This document shows, one piece after another, positions 1 to 6,297 of a stretch of 6,396 nucleotides of DNA. The notes under the pieces are model-generated. The model made no database searches. It had not been told where the DNA came from and was given only the letters and a program-made list of their open reading frames with translations. Where the stretch lies: contig JAFZNF010000182.1 of the NCBI GenBank assembly GCA_017553025.1, positions 1 through 6,396 on the forward strand, in the 5' to 3' direction. The stretch's first letter is position 1, and the number at the start of each line of letters is the position of its first letter. Made by a program: the position numbers and the translations under genes. Source of the stretch: Clostridia bacterium (GTDB lineage Bacteria; Bacillota_A; Clostridia; UBA1381).

Positions 1-986
1 AAGCCCAAGAGGAGGCTTATGACTATAAAATAAGCGAAGCGCCAAAAGGTGAGGAGAAAAAAGAAAAGATATCAAAAGGTAAGATTGCAAAGGGCATATT
101 TTTCGGGATATGCTTTGTTGTATCATACATATTAAAGCTCACAGATATCTTTGGATTTAAGGGAAAATGTTACTTTTTCGGAGCAGGCGCAATAGTATTT
201 TTGGCACTTTGCCTTAAAAATCTTATTCCTCAAAAAGAGCAAAAAAGGAATTCTTGGCGCCTTTATTCAAAAGGAATAAGAAAAAGAACACGCGGGGCAT
301 CTGTTATGATACTTTTGCTTATACCTCTTACAATATTTTTCGGTATCTATTACCTTGGTGACAGAAAATACTATTTTATAAGCCTTTTGATAGTGCTTGA
401 AACTGTTTTGCCGTTTTTGGCGATGTTTGAAAACCGAAAGGCGCAGGCAAGAGAGATAGTCGTAATAAGCGTCCTGTGTGCGTTGGGTGTTGCAGGAAGA
501 ACAGCATTTTTTATGTTGCCTGAATTTAAGCCTTTACTGGCTATAGTTATAATTTCGGGCGTATGTATGGGCGGAGAAACAGGCTTTTTGGTAGGCGCTA
601 TGAGCGGATTTGTGTCAAACTTTTTCTTCGGGCAAGGTCCGTGGACGCCGTGGCAGATGTTCGCGCTGGGCATAATAGGGTTTATTTCGGGGGTTATGAG
701 CGAATACGGCATTTTGGGAAGGTCAAGGTACCCGCTTTGCGTGTTCGGTTTTTTGTCGGCGCTTATTATTTTCGGCGGAATTATGAATCCCGCATCTGTT
801 TTGATGGTAACGTCAAATCCGACAAAGGAAATGATTTATTCTGCCTTTTTGGTAGGCTTTCCCGTGGACTTAATACACGCTATGTCAACAGCATTTTTCC
901 TTTGGTTTTTAGCTGAGCCTATGATTGAAAAGATAGAGCGTATAAAAACTAAGTACGGACTTTTGGAATTTAATAAAATTGACTAA
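1..986 (+). CDS. ECF transporter S-component-like membrane protein (5' partial)
   Basis: The reading frame is open from base 3 to the TAA at 984-986 (327 visible residues) with no upstream stop, so the true start lies left of the window. The first in-frame start codons, TTG 201 and ATG 306, lack convincing ribosome binding sites and fall inside a hydrophobic protein. Visible residues 1-28 are charged and Lys/Glu-rich. Hydrophobic segments follow at about 29-46, 56-75, 99-118 and 123-142. A more conserved block begins at 'NRKAQARE' (144-151) and contains 'GGETGFLVGAMSGFVSNF' (190-207) and 'FGQGPWTPWQM' (209-219). These motifs resemble S components (substrate-capturing membrane subunits) of energy-coupling factor transporters, which import vitamins such as cobalamin with shared EcfA/EcfT subunits. 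The substrate cannot be read from the sequence. The extra N-terminal membrane segments suggest a longer or fused protein. It is co-directional with the pur genes but separated from them by a promoter and riboswitch. Confidence 0.7.
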   Translation, partial: AQEEAYDYKISEAPKGEEKKEKISKGKIAKGIFFGICFVVSYILKLTDIFGFKGKCYFFGAGAIVFLALCLKNLIPQKEQKRNSWRLYSKGIRKRTRGASVMILLLIPLTIFFGIYYLGDRKYYFISLLIVLETVLPFLAMFENRKAQAREIVVISVLCALGVAGRTAFFMLPEFKPLLAIVIISGVCMGGETGFLVGAMSGFVSNFFFGQGPWTPWQMFALGIIGFISGVMSEYGILGRSRYPLCVFGFLSALIIFGGIMNPASVLMVTSNPTKEMIYSAFLVGFPVDLIHAMSTAFFLWFLAEPMIEKIERIKTKYGLLEFNKID

Positions 987-1052
987 AATTAATTCAAATT
1001 TCCGACATTTTTTTTGCGATACGCCATATTTTTCTCATTATTCCAAATTACC

Positions 1053-1081
1053 TTGACAATATGGGGCATTTTTGTTAGAAT
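1053..1081 (+). promoter_or_regulatory. Sigma-A promoter with extended -10 for the pur operon
   Basis: A perfect -35 hexamer TTGACA lies at 1053-1058, followed by a 17-base spacer and the -10 hexamer TAGAAT at 1076-1081. A TG at 1073-1074, one base before the -10, forms an extended -10 element. Transcription should begin near 1087-1089, only 6-8 bases before the first paired base of the riboswitch, so the transcript starts almost directly with the aptamer. The promoter was found by inspection; geometry and position support it strongly. Confidence 0.85.
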
Positions 1082-1094
1082 TAAAGAGAATAAA

Positions 1095-1169
1095 GGTCTT
1101 TTGTGACTGACGGAATTTTGCGGATTACCGCAAGGGAGCGAAAGACTGTTTAAGCCGACCGTCTGGGCA
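1095..1169 (+). promoter_or_regulatory. ZTP riboswitch (pfl motif) aptamer
   Basis: The two conserved blocks of the ZTP/ZMP-sensing aptamer are visible. The 5' block reads GTGACTGACGG (1103-1113) and the 3' block GCCGACCGTCTGGGCA (1154-1169). Stem P1 pairs 1095-1103 with 1139-1147 (nine pairs including G-U). Hairpin P2 pairs 1118-1123 with 1128-1133 around an ATTA loop, followed by the conserved GGGAG (1134-1138). P3 pairs GCC 1154-1156 with GGC 1166-1168. A pseudoknot pairs GACGG 1109-1113 with CCGTC 1159-1163. This class binds the purine intermediate ZMP/ZTP (AICAR nucleotides), which build up when 10-formyl-tetrahydrofolate is limiting, and generally turns on purine or folate genes. Its position just upstream of purE fits that role. 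Called from memory of the consensus, without a covariance-model search. Confidence 0.93.
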
Positions 1170-1203
1170 CACGTGATTTTTAGGTATCATTGTGTGCTTT
1201 TTT
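1167..1203 (+). terminator. Riboswitch-controlled intrinsic terminator
   Basis: GCACAC (1167-1172) pairs with GTGTGC (1192-1197). After a G-T wobble and one bulged T, TGAT (1174-1177) pairs with ATCA (1186-1189), leaving an eight-base loop. Six T residues (1198-1203) follow, the form of a Rho-independent terminator. The 5' arm begins inside the last bases of the aptamer (P3 strand, 1165-1168). Ligand-stabilised P3 and pseudoknot should therefore compete with hairpin formation and allow read-through into purE, which starts 18 bases beyond the T-run. The ON-switch direction is inferred from this overlap and from known members of the class. Confidence 0.88.
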
Positions 1204-1221
1204 AGTTGATAGGAGGGAATT

Positions 1222-1710
1222 ATGAAAAAAGTAGGAATTGTGATGGGCAGTGACAGCGATGCACCCATAATCGAAAAAACGGTAGGGGTATTAAAGGAAC
1301 TTGAAATCCCGTATGAGGTACATATCTATTCAGCACACAGAACACCTGAAAAGGTGCGCGAATTTTCAGAAAATGCGGAAAGCAGAGGTATCGGTGTAAT
1401 TATAGCCGCAGCGGGTATGGCGGCGCACTTGGCAGGAGTTATTGCAGCAGGCACAACCCTGCCGGTTATAGGTATCCCTTGTAAATCAAAGGTATTAGAC
1501 GGCATTGATGCTCTTTTATCAACAGTACAGATGCCACAGGGCGTGCCCGTTGCAACTGTTGCTATTGACGGAGGAATCAATGCTGCTTTACTTTCTGCCC
1601 AAATTCTTGCTGTAGGCGACGAAGAGCTTAAAAAAAGGTTAAAGGCAAGAAAAGAAGCTGAGGCAAAAAAGGTAATAGAAAAGAATAAAGACATTGAAAA
1701 AAGATTTTAA
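1222..1710 (+). CDS. purE: 5-(carboxyamino)imidazole ribonucleotide mutase, class I PurE
   Basis: This 162-residue cytosolic enzyme converts N5-CAIR to CAIR in the IMP pathway and has the usual PurE length. The phosphate-binding GSDSD loop is at residues 9-13. SAHRTP at 37-42 carries the catalytic His39. The Gly/Ala-rich loop ending in AAHLAG is at 67-72, and SKVLDGIDALLSTVQMPQG spans 89-107. SAHRTP and the AAHL loop mark class I (N5-CAIR mutase). The CO2-using class II AIR carboxylases instead carry SAHKT and AGRSN-type loops. The loop here reads AAAGMAAHLAG, slightly off the common GAGGAAHLPG. Residues 130-162 are a Lys/Glu-rich helical tail. The start is fixed by AGGAGGG (1211-1217), five bases after its core. 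It is the first gene after the ZTP riboswitch. Class I PurE normally acts on the product of PurK, and no purK is adjacent. Confidence 0.97.
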   Translation: MKKVGIVMGSDSDAPIIEKTVGVLKELEIPYEVHIYSAHRTPEKVREFSENAESRGIGVIIAAAGMAAHLAGVIAAGTTLPVIGIPCKSKVLDGIDALLSTVQMPQGVPVATVAIDGGINAALLSAQILAVGDEELKKRLKARKEAEAKKVIEKNKDIEKRF

Positions 1711-1725
1711 ACGGAGGCGGAAATA

Positions 1726-2436
1726 ATGGAAAAACGGGAACTATTGTATGAGGGCAAGGCAAAAAAAGTGTTCGCAACAGATGTGAAAGACGTGCTTTTG
1801 GTAGATTATAAGGACGATGCAACCGCATTTAACGGACTTAAAAAGGGCACAATTTCAGGAAAAGGCTCAATAAATAACAGAGTAACAAATTATATGATGA
1901 AACTTCTTGAAAAAGAGGGAGTAAAGACTCACTTTATTGAAGAGATTTCAGACCGCGAAACGCTTGTAAAAAGGGTGTCCATTGTACCGCTTGAGGTAAT
2001 TATACGGAATATATCGGCAGGTTCGTTTGCCAAACGTTACGGAACGGAAGAGGGAATTGTCTTTGATGAGCCGACAATCGAGTTTTCATATAAAAATGAT
2101 GAACTTGGCGACCCTTTAATAAATTCATATCACGCCGTAGCTTTGAAACTTGCAACAAGGGAAGAAATAGAAGAGATAAAAGCAATGGCTTTCAAGGTAA
2201 ATGAAGTTATGAAAAAGTTTTTTGCAAGCGTTGGCGTCGACCTTGTGGACTTCAAGCTGGAATTCGGAAAACTTTCCGACGGTGAGATAGTTTTGGCGGA
2301 CGAGATTTCTCCCGATACCTGCAGGTTCTGGGACAGCAAAACTCACGAAAAACTTGATAAAGACAGATTTAGAAGAGATTTGGGTAATGTTGAAGAAGCC
2401 TATAACGAAATGATGGGACGCATATTTTCAAAATAA
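1726..2436 (+). CDS. purC: Phosphoribosylaminoimidazole-succinocarboxamide synthase (SAICAR synthetase)
   Basis: This enzyme joins aspartate to CAIR using ATP to give SAICAR, the step directly after PurE. Its 236 residues match the normal bacterial PurC length. The N-terminal ATP-binding region carries [11 protein letters not shown] (6-16). The first family signature is [14 protein letters not shown] (87-100), followed by [10 protein letters not shown] (128-137). VDFKLEFG (174-181) and the second signature [14 protein letters not shown] (190-203) hold the acidic metal- and substrate-binding residues. All motifs are intact. It starts 15 bases after purE with GGAGG at 1713-1717, eight bases before the ATG, so translation should be efficient. 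In Bacillus-type operons purB often lies next to purC; here a purF-like gene follows directly. Confidence 0.98.
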   Translation: MEKRELLYEGKAKKVFATDVKDVLLVDYKDDATAFNGLKKGTISGKGSINNRVTNYMMKLLEKEGVKTHFIEEISDRETLVKRVSIVPLEVIIRNISAGSFAKRYGTEEGIVFDEPTIEFSYKNDELGDPLINSYHAVALKLATREEIEEIKAMAFKVNEVMKKFFASVGVDLVDFKLEFGKLSDGEIVLADEISPDTCRFWDSKTHEKLDKDRFRRDLGNVEEAYNEMMGRIFSK

Positions 2437-2451
2437 AAAAGGGGATAAAAA

Positions 2452-3873
2452 ATGGGCGGATTTTTTGGAGCAGTTAAGAAAAAGAGTGCAATTTTAGATG
2501 TTTTCTTCGGTACCGACTATCACTCGCACTTGGGTACTGTAAGCGCAGGAATTGCGTCGTACAGCAAAGAAAACGGAATTACAAGAAAAATTCATAATAT
2601 TGAAAATGCGCCGTTTAGGACAAAATTCGGAGAAATAATAGGACATATGGACGGCACTTCGGCAATTGGGTGTATAAATGATACCGACCCTCAGCCTTTG
2701 GTAGTAAAATCAAGACTCGGAACATATGCCATCTGTTTTGTGGGCGTTATTAACAATGCAAGCGAGCTGGTTTTAGAGAATGTAGAAAAATTCGGTCAGA
2801 TGACGGCTATGTCACACGGCGGAGTGAACACAACCGAGCTTTTGGCTTCTCTTATAAATTCTAAAAATAGTTTTCCCGAGGGGATTGATTATGCTTGGCA
2901 GAAGATACAGGGTACGGCGTCAATACTGATTTTGGAGGAGAACGGAAATATTATAGCAGCCCGGGATAAGTTCGGCAGACTTCCTGTAAATATCGGAAAG
3001 AATAAAGACGGATTTTGTGTTTCCTTTGAATCGTTTGCCTGTGAAAAGCTGGACTATCAGGAGGAGTACTTTCTGGGCGCGGGAGAAATAGTCGAAATCA
3101 GCGCAAACGGATATACCGTGCTTAAAAAGGCAGAAGAAAAACTTAAAATATGTTCGTTTTTGTGGTCATATTACGGATTTCCTACATCAAAATATGAGGG
3201 GAAAAATGTAGAAATTATGCGTTGTAAAAACGGCGAAATTATGGCAAAAAATGACGAAAAAGCGGGGATTTTGCCTGATGCCGACTTTGTTGCGGGCGTA
3301 CCCGATTCCGGGACTCCTCACGCTATTGGCTATGCAAATGCAAGCCATATTTCCTTTGCAAGACCTTTCATTAAATATACACCCACCTGGCCGAGGAGCT
3401 TTATGCCCACGGCACAGAAAATGCGAAATACCGTTGCAAAAATGAAACAAATCCCTATAAGTGAGCTTATAGAGGGAAAAGAGCTGTTGTTTGTTGACGA
3501 CTCTATAGTAAGAGGAACTCAAATCAGGGAAACTGTTGAGTTTTTATATGAAAACGGCGCAAAAAAGGTACATATGCGGTCTGCCTGCCCGCCTATAATG
3601 TATGGCTGTAAGTATCTCAATTTCTCGAGGTCGACCAGCGATATGGAGCTTATTACAAGAGCTACCATACTTGAAATAGAGGGCGAGGAAGGTTTTAAAT
3701 ATCTTGACGAGTATTCCGCATCAGAAACCGAAAGAGGTAAGAAGCTGCGCAGAGCAATCTGCGAAAAACTGCATTTAGGCTCGCTTGAATTTCAATCTCT
3801 TTCGGGACTTGTTGAGGCAATAGGCATAGATAAATGTAAGCTTTGCACATATTGCTGGAACGGCGAAGAATAA
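2452..3873 (+). CDS. purF: PurF-family phosphoribosyltransferase lacking the glutaminase nucleophile
   Basis: This 473-residue protein has the PurF layout: an N-terminal Ntn/class II glutamine amidotransferase fold (about 1-230) and a C-terminal phosphoribosyltransferase domain. The PRPP loop VDDSIVRGT (348-356) is perfect. [12 protein letters not shown] (284-295) and [12 protein letters not shown] (308-319) belong to the same domain. Canonical PurF starts its mature chain with Cys (MCGI...); this one reads MGGFFG. HRG of the glutamine site is HLG (26-28), the HNG oxyanion segment is FVG (96-98), and the TSDSE position reads NTTE (126-129). A TAA at 2446-2448, two codons before the ATG, rules out an upstream extension supplying the Cys. 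Cys234, Cys386 and Cys462/465/468 match positions of the [4Fe-4S] ligands of Bacillus-type PurF. It probably makes phosphoribosylamine, perhaps from free ammonia or with a partner glutaminase. Similar MGGFFG proteins in Clostridia and Bacteroidetes are, from memory, annotated as PurF. The ribosome binding site AAGGGGA (2439-2445) is moderate. Confidence 0.9.
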   Translation: MGGFFGAVKKKSAILDVFFGTDYHSHLGTVSAGIASYSKENGITRKIHNIENAPFRTKFGEIIGHMDGTSAIGCINDTDPQPLVVKSRLGTYAICFVGVINNASELVLENVEKFGQMTAMSHGGVNTTELLASLINSKNSFPEGIDYAWQKIQGTASILILEENGNIIAARDKFGRLPVNIGKNKDGFCVSFESFACEKLDYQEEYFLGAGEIVEISANGYTVLKKAEEKLKICSFLWSYYGFPTSKYEGKNVEIMRCKNGEIMAKNDEKAGILPDADFVAGVPDSGTPHAIGYANASHISFARPFIKYTPTWPRSFMPTAQKMRNTVAKMKQIPISELIEGKELLFVDDSIVRGTQIRETVEFLYENGAKKVHMRSACPPIMYGCKYLNFSRSTSDMELITRATILEIEGEEGFKYLDEYSASETERGKKLRRAICEKLHLGSLEFQSLSGLVEAIGIDKCKLCTYCWNGEE

Positions 3874-3886
3874 AAGGAGAAAGAAT

Positions 3887-4930
3887 ATGAACAGTGTTTC
3901 AAAATCGGACAGTTATAAAGAGGCAGGGGTTGACATAACGGCAGGATATAAGGCTGTAGAGCTTATGAAAAAGCATATTAAAAAGACTGTAACATCAGGT
4001 GTATGCTCGGATATAGGCGGGTTCGGCGGACTTTTTGAGCTCGATTTAAAAGAAATAAAAAATCCTGTTTTAGTAAGCGGAACTGATGGTGTTGGTACAA
4101 AATTAAAGCTTGCATTTTTAATGGACAAGCACACAACAGTCGGAATTGACTGCGTTGCTATGTGCGTAAACGATATAATATGCAGCGGTGCAAGACCTTT
4201 GTTTTTCCTTGATTACATCGCGTGCGGAAAAAACGTGCCTGAAAAAATCGCAAAAATCGTAGAAGGTGTGGCAGACGGATGTGTTCAGGCAGGCGCTGCG
4301 TTAATCGGCGGAGAAACTGCTGAAATGCCCGGATTTTATCCTGAAAATGAATACGATTTGGCAGGATTTTCGGTAGGTGTTGTTGATAAAAATAAGATTA
4401 TAGATAATAAAAAAATGTTATCAGGCGATGTTATTATTGCAATCCCGTCAAGCGGAGTACATTCAAACGGATTTTCGCTTGTACGAAAGATATTTGACGT
4501 TGAAAAGAGTGATATTTCAGCAAAAGCAGCAGAGCTTGGCGGAAAAAGTATAGGAGAAACCTTGCTCACGCCGACAAAAATATATGTAAAACCGATACTT
4601 TCGCTGTTAAAAGAAATTGAAGTAAAAGGGATTTCACATATTACGGGCGGAGGATTTTACGAAAATATACCAAGGAGTATCCCTGACGGCTTGGGCGCAG
4701 TTATAAAGGACGATGCCATAAAGGTTTTGCCGATATTTGAGCTGATTGCAAAAAGAGGCGGTATAGGAAAACGGGAAATGTTTAACACATTTAATATGGG
4801 CGTCGGAATGAGCGTCATTGTTGGCAGCCAAGATGCGGAAAAGGCACTTAAAATTTTAAGAGAAAACGGCGAAGATGCGTATATAATCGGCGAAATTGCA
4901 AATTCCGAAGATAAAATAAGAATTTGCTGA
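3887..4930 (+). CDS. purM: Phosphoribosylformylglycinamidine cyclo-ligase (AIR synthetase)
   Basis: PurM closes the imidazole ring, converting FGAM to AIR with ATP. The 347-residue length is standard. Family motifs appear in order: SYKEAGVDI (9-17), GGFGGLFEL (44-52), [12 protein letters not shown] (65-76, nucleotide/metal loop), [21 protein letters not shown] (from 94), [11 protein letters not shown] (141-151), [14 protein letters not shown] (188-201), [13 protein letters not shown] (251-263) and FNMGVGM (302-308). Nothing is missing or truncated. The start is supported by AAAGGAGA (3873-3880) seven bases upstream and by good agreement with the family N-terminus. It lies 13 bases after the purF-like gene, matching the widespread purF-purM-purN order. 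Confidence 0.98.
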   Translation: MNSVSKSDSYKEAGVDITAGYKAVELMKKHIKKTVTSGVCSDIGGFGGLFELDLKEIKNPVLVSGTDGVGTKLKLAFLMDKHTTVGIDCVAMCVNDIICSGARPLFFLDYIACGKNVPEKIAKIVEGVADGCVQAGAALIGGETAEMPGFYPENEYDLAGFSVGVVDKNKIIDNKKMLSGDVIIAIPSSGVHSNGFSLVRKIFDVEKSDISAKAAELGGKSIGETLLTPTKIYVKPILSLLKEIEVKGISHITGGGFYENIPRSIPDGLGAVIKDDAIKVLPIFELIAKRGGIGKREMFNTFNMGVGMSVIVGSQDAEKALKILRENGEDAYIIGEIANSEDKIRIC

Positions 4931-4935
4931 AATCT

Positions 4936-4942
4936 GGGAGGT
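4936..4942 (+). promoter_or_regulatory. Ribosome binding site that fixes the purN start
   Basis: GGGAGGT lies nine bases before ATG 4951. It favours that ATG over the in-frame TTG at 4924, which overlaps the end of purM, has no comparable site and would add nine residues not typical of PurN. Confidence 0.8.
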
Positions 4943-4950
4943 TAAAGGGT

Positions 4951-5571
4951 ATGAACGATCCCGTAAGACTTGCAGTTTTGGTTTCAGGCGGAGGCACAAA
5001 CCTACAGGCAATAATCGATAGCCAAAAGAGCGGTATTATAAAAAATGCACAAATTCAGCTTGTGATATCGAGTAACCCGAATGCATATGCCTTAATGCGT
5101 GCAAAAGAAAACGGAATAGCCCAAGAGGTTATTTCAAAAAAAGAATTTAAAACTACAGAAAAAACAGAAGAGCAAATAATGAAAACATTGGAGCAGTACG
5201 GCATAGAGCTTATTGTTTTAGCAGGGTATATGCAGGTTTTGAGCAAAAACTTTACGAAAAGGTATGAGGGAAGAATTATAAATGTTCATCCGTCCTTGAT
5301 ACCTGCCTTTTGCGGAGACGGTTTTTACGGACTGCGTGTGCACGAGGCTGCACTAAAAAAAGGTGTAAAGGTCACTGGTGCAACGGTGCATTTTGTAAAT
5401 GAAATAACCGACGGCGGAGAAATAATTATGCAAAAGGCAGTCAGGGTTTTAAAAAACGATACGCCCGAAACCTTGCAAAAACGCGTAATGCAGCTTGCCG
5501 AATGGAAGATACTCCCAAGGGCGGTTGAAAAAATATCAAGAAAAATCATAAAGGAAAGGGAAAAGAAATGA
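4951..5571 (+). CDS. purN: Phosphoribosylglycinamide formyltransferase (GAR transformylase)
   Basis: PurN transfers a formyl group from 10-formyl-tetrahydrofolate to GAR, giving FGAR. From ATG 4951 it has 206 residues, normal for the family. The substrate phosphate loop LVSGGGTNLQAI is at 10-21. NVHPSLIP (111-118) carries the catalytic Asn111 and His113. The conserved acidic residue is Asp154 in EITDGGEIIMQ (151-161). VTGATVHFV (141-149) is the typical core strand. The alternative TTG start at 4924 is rejected because the ribosome binding site favours 4951. The gene ends by sharing ATGA (5568-5571) with the next gene, which suggests translational coupling. As one of two formyl-folate-dependent steps in the operon, it fits control by the ZTP riboswitch. 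Confidence 0.97.
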   Translation: MNDPVRLAVLVSGGGTNLQAIIDSQKSGIIKNAQIQLVISSNPNAYALMRAKENGIAQEVISKKEFKTTEKTEEQIMKTLEQYGIELIVLAGYMQVLSKNFTKRYEGRIINVHPSLIPAFCGDGFYGLRVHEAALKKGVKVTGATVHFVNEITDGGEIIMQKAVRVLKNDTPETLQKRVMQLAEWKILPRAVEKISRKIIKEREKK

Positions 5572-6296
5572 ATGTCTATGAAGTAAATGAAATTGATAAG
5601 CTGATTTCGCCAAATCCATATGTCGGAAGAGGTATAGTGATAGGCAAAACTCCTGACGGAAAAAAAGCCGCTATTGCGTACTTTATTATGGGAAGAAGCG
5701 AAAACAGCCGAAACCGTGTTTTTGAAGAGAGAGACGGAGCGGTATACACAAAAGCCTTTGATGAAAGCAAGGTAACAGACCCAAGCCTTATCATTTATGC
5801 GGCGGTAAGAAAGGTGCATAATAAACTCATTGTGACAAACGGCGACCAGACAGATACAATATATGACGGAATTAAGGACGGCAAGAGTTTTGCCGAGGCT
5901 CTTTCTATCCGCGAATTTGAGCCTGACAGTCCGAATTTTACTCCGAGAATAAGCGGTATGCTTAGCTTTTATAACAGTAACTTTACCTATGAAATGAGCA
6001 TTTTAAAAAGTGCCGACAGTATGGGTACTGCGTGCAATAGGTACACCTTTTCCTATCCGTCAATTTCGGGACTCGGGCATTTTATACATACCTATGAGGG
6101 TGACGGAAATCCATTGCCGACATTTTTGGGAGAGCCAAAGCGTGTTAAAATGTATGATGACATTGATGAATTTGCCGATATTCTGTGGAAATCACTAAAT
6201 TTTGAAAATAAAATTTCGCTTTATGTGAGATATACCGATTTGGAAACGGGCAAAGAGGAAAGCAGACTCATAAATAAGAATAAAAAGGAGAGCTGA
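5568..6296 (+). CDS. purO: IMP cyclohydrolase, archaeal PurO type
   Basis: This 242-residue protein most likely closes the final ring, FAICAR to IMP. It does not resemble the MGS-like cyclohydrolase domain of bacterial PurH. It matches what I recall of the PurO-like IMP cyclohydrolase family known first from Archaea: NPYVGRGIVIGKTPDGKK (16-33), MGRSENSRNRVF (41-52), IVTNGDQTD (88-96), REFEPDSPNFTPRISG (115-130) and GHFIHTYEGDGNPLP (170-184). Context supports this strongly, because the next gene starts directly with the AICAR formyltransferase domain and so lacks a cyclohydrolase. The ATG overlaps the purN stop by four bases. AAGGAAAGGG (5551-5560) inside purN is the likely ribosome binding site. 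The short C-terminal tail is Lys/Asn-rich. Function is inferred from family and neighbours. Confidence 0.88.
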   Translation: MNVYEVNEIDKLISPNPYVGRGIVIGKTPDGKKAAIAYFIMGRSENSRNRVFEERDGAVYTKAFDESKVTDPSLIIYAAVRKVHNKLIVTNGDQTDTIYDGIKDGKSFAEALSIREFEPDSPNFTPRISGMLSFYNSNFTYEMSILKSADSMGTACNRYTFSYPSISGLGHFIHTYEGDGNPLPTFLGEPKRVKMYDDIDEFADILWKSLNFENKISLYVRYTDLETGKEESRLINKNKKES

Positions 6297-6297
6297 T

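Noticed and set aside
10..33. AGGAGG followed by ATG at 19-21, looking like a gene start
   Set aside because: The frame reads only Met-Thr-Ile-Lys before a TAA at 31-33, and a longer open frame covers the region.
371..712. Antisense open frame of 113 codons
   Set aside because: It lies wholly within the membrane-protein gene on the other strand, shows no ribosome binding site or recognisable domain, and is a shadow.
563..916. Plus-strand 117-codon frame inside the membrane-protein gene
   Set aside because: Out-of-frame shadow of a gene with clear hydrophobic and conserved motifs; its Arg/Tyr/Val-rich product has no recognisable features.
201..986. TTG at 201 as the true start of the membrane protein
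   Set aside because: The frame is open without a stop back to the window edge, there is no proper ribosome binding site, and the TTG falls inside a hydrophobic segment.
998..1012. ATTTCCGACATTTTT resembling half of a PurR operator (PurBox)
   Set aside because: The core is CCGACA and not CCGAAC, and no inverted partner at the expected spacing is visible.
965..1015. Possible terminator for the membrane-protein gene: GGAATTT (965-971) with AAATTTCC (996-1003), then eight T residues
   Set aside because: The stem is short, AT-rich and bulged, with a loop of about 24 bases. It is too weak to call, though some termination here is possible.
1326..1694. Antisense 122-codon frame opposite purE
   Set aside because: Shadow of purE; no independent start signal or family resemblance.
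4924..4950. TTG 4924 as purN start, overlapping purM
   Set aside because: ATG 4951 has a good ribosome binding site and gives the normal PurN N-terminus.
5325..5819. Antisense 164-codon frame across the purN/purO junction
   Set aside because: It is opposite two well-supported genes, has no upstream signals, and its composition is that of a reverse-strand shadow.
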